Part shown: positions 29,251 to 39,348 of the stretch, piece after piece
How the letters are laid out: each line of letters opens with the position of its first letter
Numbering within the stretch: position 1 is the stretch's first letter
Translations under genes and position numbers: made by a program
Notes under the pieces: model-generated
What the model saw: the letters and a program-made list of their open reading frames with translations, nothing else
Told to the model about the DNA's origin: nothing
Databases searched by the model: none
Source of the DNA: Legionella fallonii LLAP-10
GTDB taxonomy: Bacteria; Pseudomonadota; Gammaproteobacteria; Legionellales; Legionellaceae
Reading direction: 5' to 3'
Assembly (NCBI RefSeq): GCF_000953135.1
Contig: NZ_LN614827.1
Coordinates: 2,137,001-2,201,000 of the forward strand
Length of the DNA: 64,000 nt

Positions 29251-30678
29251 CTATTTTGTTGGAGCTTCTAGTGCTTGATCGATGTTCCAAACTACTTGAG
29301 CACCCACTAGGTCTACATGAGCATTAGAAGTAGCATTAACATTAAACGCTGAAGTAAGACCTATAGGATCTGTTCGGTTCACTGTAGAGTCCTCAGCAGA
29401 AAATATATGAGTATAGCCTACATCAACACCAATAGAAGGACGCGCTTGGTAATGAGTACCAATTGAAAGAGCCCATCGATTTACGTCAGGTAATCTGACA
29501 TCTCTAAATGCATTGTTCGTAGGAGTCGCATCATAACCGCCACCTGCACGTAACATCCATTGTTGATTTAAACGGTAATTTGCACCTAAAGCAAAGCGCC
29601 AGGCATCAAGATAGTTCTGTTGCTTTGAACTGACGGCCTGAACAAGAGATACTTGACTAGTAAAAGGATTGATAGACGGAGCTGCTACATTATTTAATGT
29701 AATCGTGTCAAAAGAACTCCATGCTGTATAAACAACAGAACCTAATAAAGCAAGGGCTTCATTGACATCTTGATATCCACTCAACGTAACTACATCAGGT
29801 AACTCGATAGGATTGGAAAATAGATTAGTATTTCTAAATACCGCGTCAGGATTTGCTCCAATTACAGAAGCAGGGTTAGCCAATACTAAACCTGGGGAAG
29901 CTAGTTTACCTACTAGTCTACTTTGGCCATGGAAAGTGTGCCTCATTTTAGACTGATAATTCAAACCAATACGGGTATGATTGTCATTAAACATAGCCAT
30001 AACGCCAGTATGGAATCCTATTCCTATGGAGTTGCCATTATTATAACTTAAAGTATCTACCGTGGTCGCAGGGAAGAAAGGCACAAACAAATTAGGAGCG
30101 CCAAGCATAGTATTAAATTTTACCCTGGCATATTGAAAATCAAGTCCTGCGCCATAAGAGAAATGATCGGACAATTTCACACCGAATTCTGGTGACAGGT
30201 TAACCGTAATCAACTCAGATAAAGTAGCTTGGTAACGTACTGCAGAGTCTTGATCCCAATCAGTTGACAAACCAAAAGGAGAAACGCTACTGAATCCAAA
30301 GGTAACATTTTCACCTACGGGTAAAGCATAGTGAAATGCAGGAACAAATGCATTATCACCACCTTGGAGATCTTGGAAATTCTGTACGTAATTATTGAGC
30401 CCTTGGGTCATAAAAGTACTAGTGCCACTAAGTCTAGCAGAAGGAAATATACCAACGCCCCCAGCGACTATTTGTTGATTATGAATTAATGCTAAACCCG
30501 CTGGATTATACCAACCAGTAGAAGCATCCGCAGCTTCTGCAGCAATACCCGCAGCATAGTTGCCAATAGCTGATGGGCTATCCTCAGTATACAGCGAAAA
30601 TCCACCAGAATAAGCAGTACTTGTTGCCATAATGCCTACTATTGCAACACTGACTAGCGTTCTTAGGGGTTTGTGCAT
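29251..30678 (-). CDS. FadL/OmpP1/TodX-type outer-membrane transport protein
   Basis: The protein has a signal peptide (MHKPLRTLVSVAIVGIMATSTAYS). The mature N-terminus GGFSLYTEDSPSAIGNYAAG and the block DASTGWYNPAGLALI are diagnostic of the FadL family. FadL proteins are 14-stranded barrels that admit long-chain fatty acids or other hydrophobic molecules through a lateral opening. The last residues (HVDLVGAQVVWNID) fit a barrel end. The ATG at 30678 (475 residues) has GGAG 8 bases upstream. A GTG at 30687 with AAGGAG 6 bases upstream is an equal alternative, adding three residues. The acyl-CoA ligase at 2.8-4.5 kb could act on imported fatty acids, but this is only an inference. Confidence 0.92.
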   Translation of the reverse strand: MHKPLRTLVSVAIVGIMATSTAYSGGFSLYTEDSPSAIGNYAAGIAAEAADASTGWYNPAGLALIHNQQIVAGGVGIFPSARLSGTSTFMTQGLNNYVQNFQDLQGGDNAFVPAFHYALPVGENVTFGFSSVSPFGLSTDWDQDSAVRYQATLSELITVNLSPEFGVKLSDHFSYGAGLDFQYARVKFNTMLGAPNLFVPFFPATTVDTLSYNNGNSIGIGFHTGVMAMFNDNHTRIGLNYQSKMRHTFHGQSRLVGKLASPGLVLANPASVIGANPDAVFRNTNLFSNPIELPDVVTLSGYQDVNEALALLGSVVYTAWSSFDTITLNNVAAPSINPFTSQVSLVQAVSSKQQNYLDAWRFALGANYRLNQQWMLRAGGGYDATPTNNAFRDVRLPDVNRWALSIGTHYQARPSIGVDVGYTHIFSAEDSTVNRTDPIGLTSAFNVNATSNAHVDLVGAQVVWNIDQALEAPTK

Positions 30679-30815
30679 GTCGTTCACTCCACACTCCTTA
30701 TAATTTATAGTACTTCCAATTCAAATTTAAGTTTTCGATGATAAATGAAATTACCCTAATTTCAAATGATAAAAAAGAATTATTTTTTAATAGATTCAAC
30801 GACTAACAAAATTAA

Positions 30816-30848
30816 GCCCATAGTGATCTTTTTGAGATCACTATGGGC
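30816..30848. repeat. 14-base-pair perfect hairpin between fadL-type gene and lysAC
   Basis: GCCCATAGTGATCT (30816-30829), TTTTG loop and the exact complement (30835-30848). No T-run follows on the plus strand. It lies in the divergent promoter region, so it may be an operator or a leader structure and not a terminator. Confidence 0.7.
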
Positions 30849-30947
30849 AATTTAATGCATAAAAGAATTTGTCTTTCTAATGTCAAAATACTTGTGCAGA
30901 TGCTTTAGTCCATGGTAACGTGTATTAATTTTGTGCGGAATTATATT

Positions 30948-33509
30948 ATGCAACAGCTCGTTACTAAATTTGGAGGTACCAGTGTTTCAAGTAGAAGCAC
31001 TTGGAATAATATTGCAGCTATTACCCAAAAACATATGAGTACAGGAGTACAGCCCGTTATTGTTTGTTCTGCCCTCACTCAAATTTCTAATAAGCTCGAA
31101 AAAGCTATAGATGCAGCACTCTTAAATGAACATCATAGTATTTATACTGATATTCGTAACAGTCATTTAAACCTAGCGGAAGAGCTTGAAGTAAACCCCG
31201 ATCTGATTTCTGATGATTTACAGCAACTGGAGCAATGGTTAACAGGAATTGCTTTGCTAAAGCAAGCTCCGGCTAAAACACATGCCCAAATATTAAGCCT
31301 TGGTGAGTTAATGATGACTCGCCTTGGCCATGCTTTTTTAGAACAGCAAGGTATTCAGAATAAATGGTATGACGCCCGTGAGCTGCTAGTAAGCACTTCT
31401 ACTCTAGGAGGAGAGGCCGTTAATTATCTTTCTGCTCGTTGCGAACATGCCTACGATCCCCAATTGGTAGAGCGGTTTCAAACATGTGGTGCTCCAGCAA
31501 TTATTACTCAAGGTTTTATTGCATCTAATCCACATGGAGAAACAGTGTTACTAGGTAGAGGTGGATCAGATACTTCCGCAGCACTTTTGGCGGCTAAACT
31601 TCAAGCATCGTCTTGTGAAATATGGACCGATGTTCCAGGTATCTATACAGCGAATCCTCACCAACTACCCCATGCTCGTTTGTTAAAACAATTAAACTAC
31701 GATGAAGCTCAAGAAATTGCCTCTATGGGAGCCAAAGTTTTACATCCTAATTGCATTCCTCCAGTAAGACTTGCAAAAATCCCCATGTCGGTCAAATATA
31801 CTCAAATGCCAGAACATTCAGGGACACTGATTACCAAAGATACTGATGAATCCGCGCCACTAATCAAATCAATTCAGGTAAAGCATAGTATTTTGTTGAT
31901 ATCCATTGATACTCTAAACATGTGGCAACAAGTTGGTTTCCTGGCGGATGTTTTTACTACATTTAAAAAGCATGGCTTTTCTGTTGATCTGTTATCTTCT
32001 TCTGAATTTAACGTCACAATATCATTAGATAACAACGTAAAATTACATGACAGGCCTGCAATTAATGCTCTGTTAGCAGATTTAAATCAATTTGGACGAG
32101 CCAAACTAATTGAACCTTGTAGCGCCGTTAGTATGGTTGGTCATCATATAAGAACCGTATTGCCCCATCTCGGTCCAGCATTAGAAGTATTTGAAGCCAA
32201 ACAAATTTATTTGATGTCGTTAGCCTCCAATGATCTGAATATGACTTTTGTCGTGGATGAATCACATGCAGATAAATTATGTCAAAAACTACATCACCTA
32301 CTGATAGAAAGTAATCCACAAATTTTTTATTACTCTAAAAGTTGGCATGAGGAGTTTGGCAAACCCAACAAACGCCCTGTGCCTTGGTGGGAAATAGAAC
32401 GAGATCGTTTACTCGCAAGTAGTGCGCCACATACTCCTTGTTATGTGTACCATAGCCCTACTCAAGCAGGAAAAGCAAAACAGTTACTGGCGTTAAAATC
32501 TATTGATAATTTATTTTATGCTATCAAAGCGAATCCCCACCCTTCTATACTAAAAACATTGGAGAAAGAAGGAATTGGTTTTGAATGTGTTTCGATACAA
32601 GAGTTGGATTTAGTGCTCGACTTATTCCCGACAATTGATAGAAAAAGAATTTTATTTACTCCTAATTTTGCTCCAAAGTCCGAGTATGAATATGCGTTAA
32701 AAATTGGATGCCATATCACCATAGATAGTTTATATCCTTTGCAACATTGGTCTCAATTATTTAAAAATTGCGAAGTCATTGTACGTATTGATCCAGGCAC
32801 TGGTGCAGGCCATCATAAGCATGTTTCAACAGGAGGTAATGAGTCCAAATTTGGTATCACGCAAAATGATGTAGGGCAAATCATTGCCTTGACAAAAAAG
32901 AACCATATTAAAGTGATTGGCTTACACGCTCACTCTGGCAGTGGAATTCTGACTCCTGAATTATGGCAACAAACAGCATTGATGCTTGCTTCATTAACAG
33001 ATCAATTTCCTGATGTACGCTCCATTAATTTAGGTGGTGGCTTAGGAATAGTAGAGAAACCAGGACAACATCCTTTAGATTTTAGTACGCTAGATGCCTC
33101 CTTGCTTGCTGTCAAATCACGCTACCCGCAGTTAAAAATCTGGCTTGAGCCAGGCCGTTATTTTGTGGCAGAGAGTGGTGTTATTCTTGCTAAAGTGACC
33201 CAATGTAAAGAAAAAGGTAAAGTAAAATTTGTAGGTATTGAAACAGGAATGAATTCTTTAATCAGGCCATCTCTCTATGGGGCTTATCATGAGATAGTCA
33301 ACCTCAGTCGTCTGCATGAAGAAAAAGCGGGATTTGCTCATATTGTTGGTCCGATTTGTGAGTCAGGAGATACCTTAGGTTATGATCGCTTGTTACCAGT
33401 AACTCATGAAGGGGACGTGCTGTTAATTGCTAATACTGGAGCCTATGGTCACTGCATGAGCTCCAACTATAATTTACGGCCTGCTGCCCAAGAAATAGTA
33501 CTGGACTAA
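30948..33509 (+). CDS. lysAC: Bifunctional aspartokinase / diaminopimelate decarboxylase (LysC-LysA fusion)
   Basis: The 853-residue protein fuses the first and last enzymes of lysine biosynthesis. Residues 1-300 are an aspartate kinase (TKFGGTSVSS, LGRGGSDTSAALLAA, EIWTDVPGIYTANP), followed by ACT-type regulatory segments to about 450. From about 465 on it is a PLP-dependent diaminopimelate decarboxylase with the PLP lysine Lys527 (FYAIKANPHP), a glycine loop (NLGGGLGIVEK), EPGRYFVAESG and GPICESGDTLGYDR. The start is the ATG at 30948; an upstream in-frame ATG at 30912 has no support. Similar fusions are known from Xanthomonas and relatives. One polypeptide could couple feedback control to both pathway ends. 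Confidence 0.95.
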   Translation: MQQLVTKFGGTSVSSRSTWNNIAAITQKHMSTGVQPVIVCSALTQISNKLEKAIDAALLNEHHSIYTDIRNSHLNLAEELEVNPDLISDDLQQLEQWLTGIALLKQAPAKTHAQILSLGELMMTRLGHAFLEQQGIQNKWYDARELLVSTSTLGGEAVNYLSARCEHAYDPQLVERFQTCGAPAIITQGFIASNPHGETVLLGRGGSDTSAALLAAKLQASSCEIWTDVPGIYTANPHQLPHARLLKQLNYDEAQEIASMGAKVLHPNCIPPVRLAKIPMSVKYTQMPEHSGTLITKDTDESAPLIKSIQVKHSILLISIDTLNMWQQVGFLADVFTTFKKHGFSVDLLSSSEFNVTISLDNNVKLHDRPAINALLADLNQFGRAKLIEPCSAVSMVGHHIRTVLPHLGPALEVFEAKQIYLMSLASNDLNMTFVVDESHADKLCQKLHHLLIESNPQIFYYSKSWHEEFGKPNKRPVPWWEIERDRLLASSAPHTPCYVYHSPTQAGKAKQLLALKSIDNLFYAIKANPHPSILKTLEKEGIGFECVSIQELDLVLDLFPTIDRKRILFTPNFAPKSEYEYALKIGCHITIDSLYPLQHWSQLFKNCEVIVRIDPGTGAGHHKHVSTGGNESKFGITQNDVGQIIALTKKNHIKVIGLHAHSGSGILTPELWQQTALMLASLTDQFPDVRSINLGGGLGIVEKPGQHPLDFSTLDASLLAVKSRYPQLKIWLEPGRYFVAESGVILAKVTQCKEKGKVKFVGIETGMNSLIRPSLYGAYHEIVNLSRLHEEKAGFAHIVGPICESGDTLGYDRLLPVTHEGDVLLIANTGAYGHCMSSNYNLRPAAQEIVLD

Positions 33510-33513
33510 AGAT

Positions 33514-36500
33514 ATGTCGTTGATTGATGGTGAACAAAGGAGCCAAGCTACTGATCCTAATTTGTCATTCATAGTACAAGCTCCCGCCGGGTCAGGAAAA
33601 ACAGAAATCTTGACCCAACGCTATCTCCGCTTACTAGGTACGGTTACTGCGCCAGAGCAAATCATCGCATTAACCTTTACCCGTAAGGCGGCAAGTGAGA
33701 TGCGAGAGCGCATTATTATCGCCTTACGACGTGCGGAGACGAACCAGCCTGCATCCAACCCCCATCAACAAATGACTTTAGATTTCGCCCGACAAGCGCT
33801 CATTCGTAGTCAGCAATTTCATTGGGATTTGTTGCAGCAACCCAATAGATTAAAAGTTATAACTATAGATTCACTATGTCAGAGTATTAATCAGGCTATT
33901 CCATTATTAGAGCAACAAATAGCCTACCCACAAATTACAGATAAACCTGATAGCCATTACCTCAATGCCGCTCGACGTTGTATTCAATTTGCGACAGAAA
34001 CGCCTGAATATCAGAAGGCAATTAAAACGCTACTGCTGCATGTAGACAATAAACAAGATCGGTTACTGAGTTTATTTCAAGCTCTTTTAGCGCAAAGAGA
34101 CCAATGGTTATCTCCCCTATTTCAAGCTAGGGCGCAGGAAAAATCAACGTTTGAGCAGGCATTGCACTTCATAGAACAGCATGAATTAACTCGTTTCAAG
34201 CAAAGTCTTCCCCAATTACTAGCCTCAGAACTAACCCGATTAACACGTGAATTGGCACTGATAGAAAATGATCCTACGTCACCGCGTTATCCCCTAAGAG
34301 ATTGGTATGATTTTCATCAAGCGAGTCAACTAATAGTGGCGGCACTAAGTAAAACATTACTAACAGGAGATAATTTCCGCAAGAGCTTTGATCATCACGT
34401 GGGTTTAAAAAAAGGTAGTTGCACCGACAGCGAATTTAATATTCTGAAACAAGCGAGTAAAGAACTTCTAGCTCAATTAAATGACTACCCTGATTTTCTG
34501 AATTCATTAATACAAGTAAGCCAATTACCCCAACCTGAGTATGATTTGCAACAATGGGAGGTGCTGCAAGCATTATTTGTCTTACTGCCTTTATTGGTCG
34601 GCCATTTACATGTTTTTTTTAGTGAACATAATGAGGTCGATTTCACAGCGATTGCACAGCAAGCATTAACTGCTTTAGGAGATGCGGACAATCCGACAGA
34701 TCTTGCTTTGTATCTCGATAATGCCATTCATCATTTATTAGTTGACGAATTTCAAGATACTTCGATTAGTCAATTTGAATTGCTCACTAAATTGGTTCAA
34801 GGCTGGCAAAATAATGACGGCAGAACATTGTTTATTGTTGGCGATCCCATGCAATCTATTTATAGATTTAGACAAGCAGAAGTGGGATTGTTTTTTCGTG
34901 CAAAAGAACAAGGTATTGGGTCGGTGCAACTACACTCACTACAATTGAGTTGTAATTTCCGCTCTGCAGACACTATAGTTAACTGGGTCAATTCCCATTT
35001 TTCCAGAATCTTCCCTCAGCAGGTTGATATTGAGTCAGGAGCCGTCTCGTTCCATCCGTCGGTTAACGTCATTAAAGATCAAGAATCAAGTGCTGTACAT
35101 GCCCTACAATTTGGCGATAAAGAACAAGAAGCACAACAACTCATTCAATCAATTCAATATGAATTAAATATTAACCCTAATCAAAGCCTAGCCATTTTAG
35201 TACGTTCCAGAAGTCAATTAAGACTGATTATAAACCTCCTGCGTCAACATCAGATTCCTTATCAAGGGACTGATATTGATTTACTCGCTAATTTAGAACA
35301 TTTACGCGATGTATGGTCTTTAACCAATGCTCTGTTATTTCCAGGCAATAGACTTTCATGGTTAGCTTTACTGCGTAGTCCTTATTGTGGCCTTTCTCTG
35401 CAAGATATTTTATGCATAGCCCAATTTAATAAAAATAAATCCATCTATTATGCACTAGTCCAGTTGGATAAAATTCAAGGTTTAAGTGATGAAGGACGCA
35501 TTCGCGCTCAATTTTTTATTCATGTAATGCAGAATGCCCTGTCACAAAGATATCAATACCACTTATCTGACTGGGTAATTTACACATTAAAAGAACTACA
35601 TATTGATAAAATAGTAAATCAAAATCAATTAAACGATTTAGAACAACTTTGGACTCTATTAGACCGTTACGAGCAAGAAGGTCGATTGCCTGACATGAAC
35701 GAGTTCATTGAGGAATTTAATAGCCTCTACTCTCAACAGTCTACTCCTTCTCGTCTACAAATTATGACTATTCATAAATCTAAAGGACTGGAGTTTGATA
35801 CTGTTTTTCTTCCTGGACTAGGGGCTCAGCCCAACTCAGGCGATAACCCTATGCTGCGTTGGCTTAAGATACCCACTCAAAATCATGGCGATTTATTACT
35901 GCTTTCTCCCATTCAAGGGGCCCATCAAGATGGCTGCGCGCTCTATCATTATTTAGGCCAACTTGACGAAGAGAAAAGTAATTATGAAGCTCAAAGATTA
36001 CTTTACGTGGCGGCAACAAGAGCAAAATCACGACTGTATTTAATGGATGGTTCTACAAAATCAAATAAAAGATCGTTTCGTAGCTTGTTAAAGCATCAAG
36101 AGTTTACTGTTATAGAATCTACGAAAGATGTAGAAGGAAAAGCATCTATTCCTCTACCTAAACTGAACAAACTTCCTTTAGAGTTTTATTTAAAACAACC
36201 AGCCAATGATATTTCATCCACCAATGCCATTATTTCCAAACTAATCACGGGTATTCCTCGTCTAACAGGCATAGTGGCCCATAAGCTTTTGCACTGGATC
36301 TGTGATAACCATCCTCAAAGTAGCGCTCAAATTCCGTGGAGTCTGGCTCGTGATGAGTTCAAACAATCAGGTTTTGATGAGGCAATGCAACACCATGCAT
36401 TATCTATTTTGCAAGCTCAAATAACTCAATTATTTCAGGATAAAATAGGTTTATGGATTATTGCTAAGCATGACAATGAACGAAATGAATATGAATTGCT

Positions 36501-36753
36501 TGTAGAATTCCAAAATAATTTGGCAACACGTATTATAGATCGTACTTTTGAAGATCAGGGAATACTATGGATTATTGATTTTAAAACAGGTAAGGAAGAC
36601 CATACGGCTATGACTCAGCATCAAAAGCAATTAAATGAATACGGATTTTATTTATCCAGTTGCACTAACCTTCCTATCCATTGCGGTCTTTACTACTTAA
36701 CAAATAATCATTGGCTCAGTTGGAAATACCAAAAACAGGAGCATTTAGTTTAA
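33514..36753 (+). CDS. AddA/RecB-like UvrD-family helicase-nuclease
   Basis: This 1079-residue protein begins with the superfamily 1 Walker A motif FIVQAPAGSGKTEILTQRYL and motif Ia FTRKAASEMRERI. The later motifs are VDEFQDTSISQFELL (II), FIVGDPMQSIYRFRQAE (III), LSCNFRS (IV), MTIHKSKGLEFDTVFLPGL (V) and RLLYVAATRAKSRLYL (VI). The C-terminal nuclease has PD-(D/E)XK features: IIDFKTGK for the metal-binding Asp and Lys, then HQKQLNEYGFYL. It should unwind and degrade DNA at double-strand ends, feeding RecA. No AddB-type partner is adjacent. It starts 4 bases after lysAC. Confidence 0.93.
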   Translation: MSLIDGEQRSQATDPNLSFIVQAPAGSGKTEILTQRYLRLLGTVTAPEQIIALTFTRKAASEMRERIIIALRRAETNQPASNPHQQMTLDFARQALIRSQQFHWDLLQQPNRLKVITIDSLCQSINQAIPLLEQQIAYPQITDKPDSHYLNAARRCIQFATETPEYQKAIKTLLLHVDNKQDRLLSLFQALLAQRDQWLSPLFQARAQEKSTFEQALHFIEQHELTRFKQSLPQLLASELTRLTRELALIENDPTSPRYPLRDWYDFHQASQLIVAALSKTLLTGDNFRKSFDHHVGLKKGSCTDSEFNILKQASKELLAQLNDYPDFLNSLIQVSQLPQPEYDLQQWEVLQALFVLLPLLVGHLHVFFSEHNEVDFTAIAQQALTALGDADNPTDLALYLDNAIHHLLVDEFQDTSISQFELLTKLVQGWQNNDGRTLFIVGDPMQSIYRFRQAEVGLFFRAKEQGIGSVQLHSLQLSCNFRSADTIVNWVNSHFSRIFPQQVDIESGAVSFHPSVNVIKDQESSAVHALQFGDKEQEAQQLIQSIQYELNINPNQSLAILVRSRSQLRLIINLLRQHQIPYQGTDIDLLANLEHLRDVWSLTNALLFPGNRLSWLALLRSPYCGLSLQDILCIAQFNKNKSIYYALVQLDKIQGLSDEGRIRAQFFIHVMQNALSQRYQYHLSDWVIYTLKELHIDKIVNQNQLNDLEQLWTLLDRYEQEGRLPDMNEFIEEFNSLYSQQSTPSRLQIMTIHKSKGLEFDTVFLPGLGAQPNSGDNPMLRWLKIPTQNHGDLLLLSPIQGAHQDGCALYHYLGQLDEEKSNYEAQRLLYVAATRAKSRLYLMDGSTKSNKRSFRSLLKHQEFTVIESTKDVEGKASIPLPKLNKLPLEFYLKQPANDISSTNAIISKLITGIPRLTGIVAHKLLHWICDNHPQSSAQIPWSLARDEFKQSGFDEAMQHHALSILQAQITQLFQDKIGLWIIAKHDNERNEYELLVEFQNNLATRIIDRTFEDQGILWIIDFKTGKEDHTAMTQHQKQLNEYGFYLSSCTNLPIHCGLYYLTNNHWLSWKYQKQEHLV

Positions 36754-36854
36754 ATTAGAGATTAGATGTCTCTTAATTTAACCTTCTTTAGCTAGATCAT
36801 AGTTTAGATAATGGAGTCAATCAGTCCTGTGTTGCATAATGTAAGGGAATGTAG

Positions 36855-39209
36855 ATGTCCGTACCAGAAATAGATATTAGAACTTTACGAAAAATTCCAG
36901 GTCACGGAACTGGCAACTATTTCCACACGATTACTAAAGGTCAACTACCCAGTTCATATAAAACTTGGTACGTTAAAGAAATGGAGTCTCCTATGGTGGC
37001 ACGCCTCGAGATTCTAGCTCAGGAGTTCTTCCGCCTTATTATTCCTACCCAACCCCAAACACGTATCGCTAGAAATCGAATAACCAATATTTATTACATA
37101 TTGTCAGAAGAAGTTCTAGGTTACCGTAAGTTACCAATCACTCAACAAAAAGAATTTACCAAGGGAACCTATTTGGGCCTAGGTCAAATCTCTTTTCTAG
37201 CTGCATTTTTACAAGAAATTGATCTAAAAAACAGTAACATATGTCTTAATAACAAAAACCGGGTAGTAAAAATTGATGGGGATTGGTGTTTCGCTAGTAT
37301 TAGAGCTCCTAACTATAGCTCTAAACCTAAAGCCCTTACTGCACAATTATTAAAGGGCTTACCTTATCTCAACCAATTTTATGCATTCAACTGGCTTGAT
37401 ATTATCGAGGAGGAAAGCTTTGAAGGCGATGGCCATATTGTGGAACCTGCTTTATCTCATGCTCCTCATTTTCGTAATGAAGTCAATCAAGCCATATTAA
37501 AAACTCTTTTATTGCCTAATAATTATATTAAAAGCTTTGTTGATGCCTTTATTCCAGTTGGTTCTTATGCCGATCGTTTTATTACTTTTTTACAAAAAAG
37601 GAGTGAAGAGTTAAAGGTAATCGCTTTACAGGATGCCTCTTTTCAAAACTACTTATTAAGTCAAGCAGCAAAAGACGATATTCGTACCCATCTAATTCAT
37701 ATGAAAGGATTTCTTGCTAATGGGATACAACCGATTATTCAACCAACGGAGCATGCTGAATTAGAAAATAGTTATGCAACATTGGTAGCAGAATTACTCC
37801 CTCAACCTCAAAAACCTTACCAAAGACCAGCAATTCAATATCATGGGCCTTATCTAGATGGCTATTATTACGAAGATGTGAATACAGGTATCTTTTGCAT
37901 TGAAAATACAAATGGCTATTTATTTACCAATAAACAACGTCATACTATTTCTTTATCTGTCGATTATCAAAATAGACTGCTAGAAGAAATTCAGGCCTAT
38001 AAAATGTTGGCCCAACAAAAACATCTTCAAACAGAGCAAGCTCTGTTTGCAATTCAGAGTATTAGGATACATTTCGAATCTCTTTATTCAATCACTGACA
38101 TCGAAGAACTGCTTAACAAAAATTTATATTTAATTGAGCAGCATAGTAAGACAATAGATAGTTTACAGCTGAATCAAAACGCTTTTCGCTTTATTGAAGT
38201 CAAAAAAATGAAGCTTAAAGAGGCTGCAAAACAGCGAATATTTGAAATCTATGCGGCAGACCAAACAATTCAGCAAACTGTTGGATATATAAATAACATC
38301 GGAATAGATTTTACCAATCAGAAGACTCAAGACGGGGTCATTCAGCATCGAACGCGCTTATTGAATCACATACAGAGATTCTCCCAAGAACCCCGAGTGA
38401 TTGAGGCGCATAAGCAATTAAATTTAGCCTCATTAAGTAAAACTATAGAAACCGCTCTAATACAAAAAGAAGAACAAATTAATTCTCTTGCTCATGCTCA
38501 AATTAATCAAGTAAGAAGAACTGAAGCAGCAGAGAAATTGATTCAACAAACCATTAATAACATTAATAGTATTAATGTTGATTGTACTCATATCGTCAAT
38601 CAAGAAGGCATCTCTGCTTACGAACAAAGTTTATTAGAGCAAACAACTCAGTTAACTAAAAGTGACGAGCTAATTCAGGCACATCAAGTTTTAAAATTAG
38701 ATACACAGCATCGAGATCTACTTAATGCATTAATTCGTAAACAACAAGAAATTCATCAAGTTTGTAGAATATTAGATGAACGTTTTAATATGCTTTCTCA
38801 AGTACATTTCAATGATCATTTAAATAAATTTATTGCTAAAACTACTGAAATGTCGGAAAAAGCAAAATACAACAGTTCATATACAAATGCTGCAAAAGAA
38901 ATGGAGCGATTTTGTAATTCTTTAGAGCAGGCCAAAAATAACTTTCTATCTACAAAAAAACCTATCTTACAGGCTAAAGTTCAACTTAAAGATGATTGTG
39001 AGTTAGCGATTGGGCTGCTGCGACCAGAAATAATAGATCATAGAGAGTGGACGGGAGCCATTGCCAAATTTATCATGGACCTTCTATCCTTACTTACATT
39101 CGGACTCGTTAGAAATCAATTCAACCTATTTACTCGAACTGATTCAACTAAAAAGCTCGATGATTTCCAGGAATCCACAGCCAATATTTTATTAATGGCT
39201 AATGCATAA
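36855..39209 (+). CDS. Kinase-like coiled-coil protein; candidate Dot/Icm effector
   Basis: I do not recognise a named family. The N-terminal 150 residues carry a pattern resembling protein/lipid-kinase or HipA-type cores: Lys41 (WYVKEM), a helix with Glu57 (LAQEFFRLI), a hinge-like YILSEEVLGY, then Asp123 and Asn128 (EIDLKNSN) and Asp141 (VKIDGDW). Residues 360-700 are predicted long helices or coiled coil. A hydrophobic stretch (AKFIMDLLSLLTFGLV) lies near residue 740. The tail has DD and E at -16, -15 and -12 with a hydrophobic end. There is no signal peptide. The architecture suits a Dot/Icm substrate; this is inference. It stands alone between an AddA-like gene and mrp. Confidence 0.8.
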   Translation: MSVPEIDIRTLRKIPGHGTGNYFHTITKGQLPSSYKTWYVKEMESPMVARLEILAQEFFRLIIPTQPQTRIARNRITNIYYILSEEVLGYRKLPITQQKEFTKGTYLGLGQISFLAAFLQEIDLKNSNICLNNKNRVVKIDGDWCFASIRAPNYSSKPKALTAQLLKGLPYLNQFYAFNWLDIIEEESFEGDGHIVEPALSHAPHFRNEVNQAILKTLLLPNNYIKSFVDAFIPVGSYADRFITFLQKRSEELKVIALQDASFQNYLLSQAAKDDIRTHLIHMKGFLANGIQPIIQPTEHAELENSYATLVAELLPQPQKPYQRPAIQYHGPYLDGYYYEDVNTGIFCIENTNGYLFTNKQRHTISLSVDYQNRLLEEIQAYKMLAQQKHLQTEQALFAIQSIRIHFESLYSITDIEELLNKNLYLIEQHSKTIDSLQLNQNAFRFIEVKKMKLKEAAKQRIFEIYAADQTIQQTVGYINNIGIDFTNQKTQDGVIQHRTRLLNHIQRFSQEPRVIEAHKQLNLASLSKTIETALIQKEEQINSLAHAQINQVRRTEAAEKLIQQTINNINSINVDCTHIVNQEGISAYEQSLLEQTTQLTKSDELIQAHQVLKLDTQHRDLLNALIRKQQEIHQVCRILDERFNMLSQVHFNDHLNKFIAKTTEMSEKAKYNSSYTNAAKEMERFCNSLEQAKNNFLSTKKPILQAKVQLKDDCELAIGLLRPEIIDHREWTGAIAKFIMDLLSLLTFGLVRNQFNLFTRTDSTKKLDDFQESTANILLMANA

Positions 39210-39348
39210 TTATAGCGCCGCCACTAAGCTTGATATGCTAGAGAATAATGAATCCTGATTAATAATGTCTCATATCCCTTCTGCCGCCCTAGTGATTCCT
39301 GGATTCCTGCGTTATCATGCATTTTTTGCAATGAACAAGGTGAACGAG

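Noticed and set aside
39265..39348. 28-residue N-terminal extension of Mrp
   Set aside because: The ribosome site fits the ATG at 39349, and the extension has no family counterpart.
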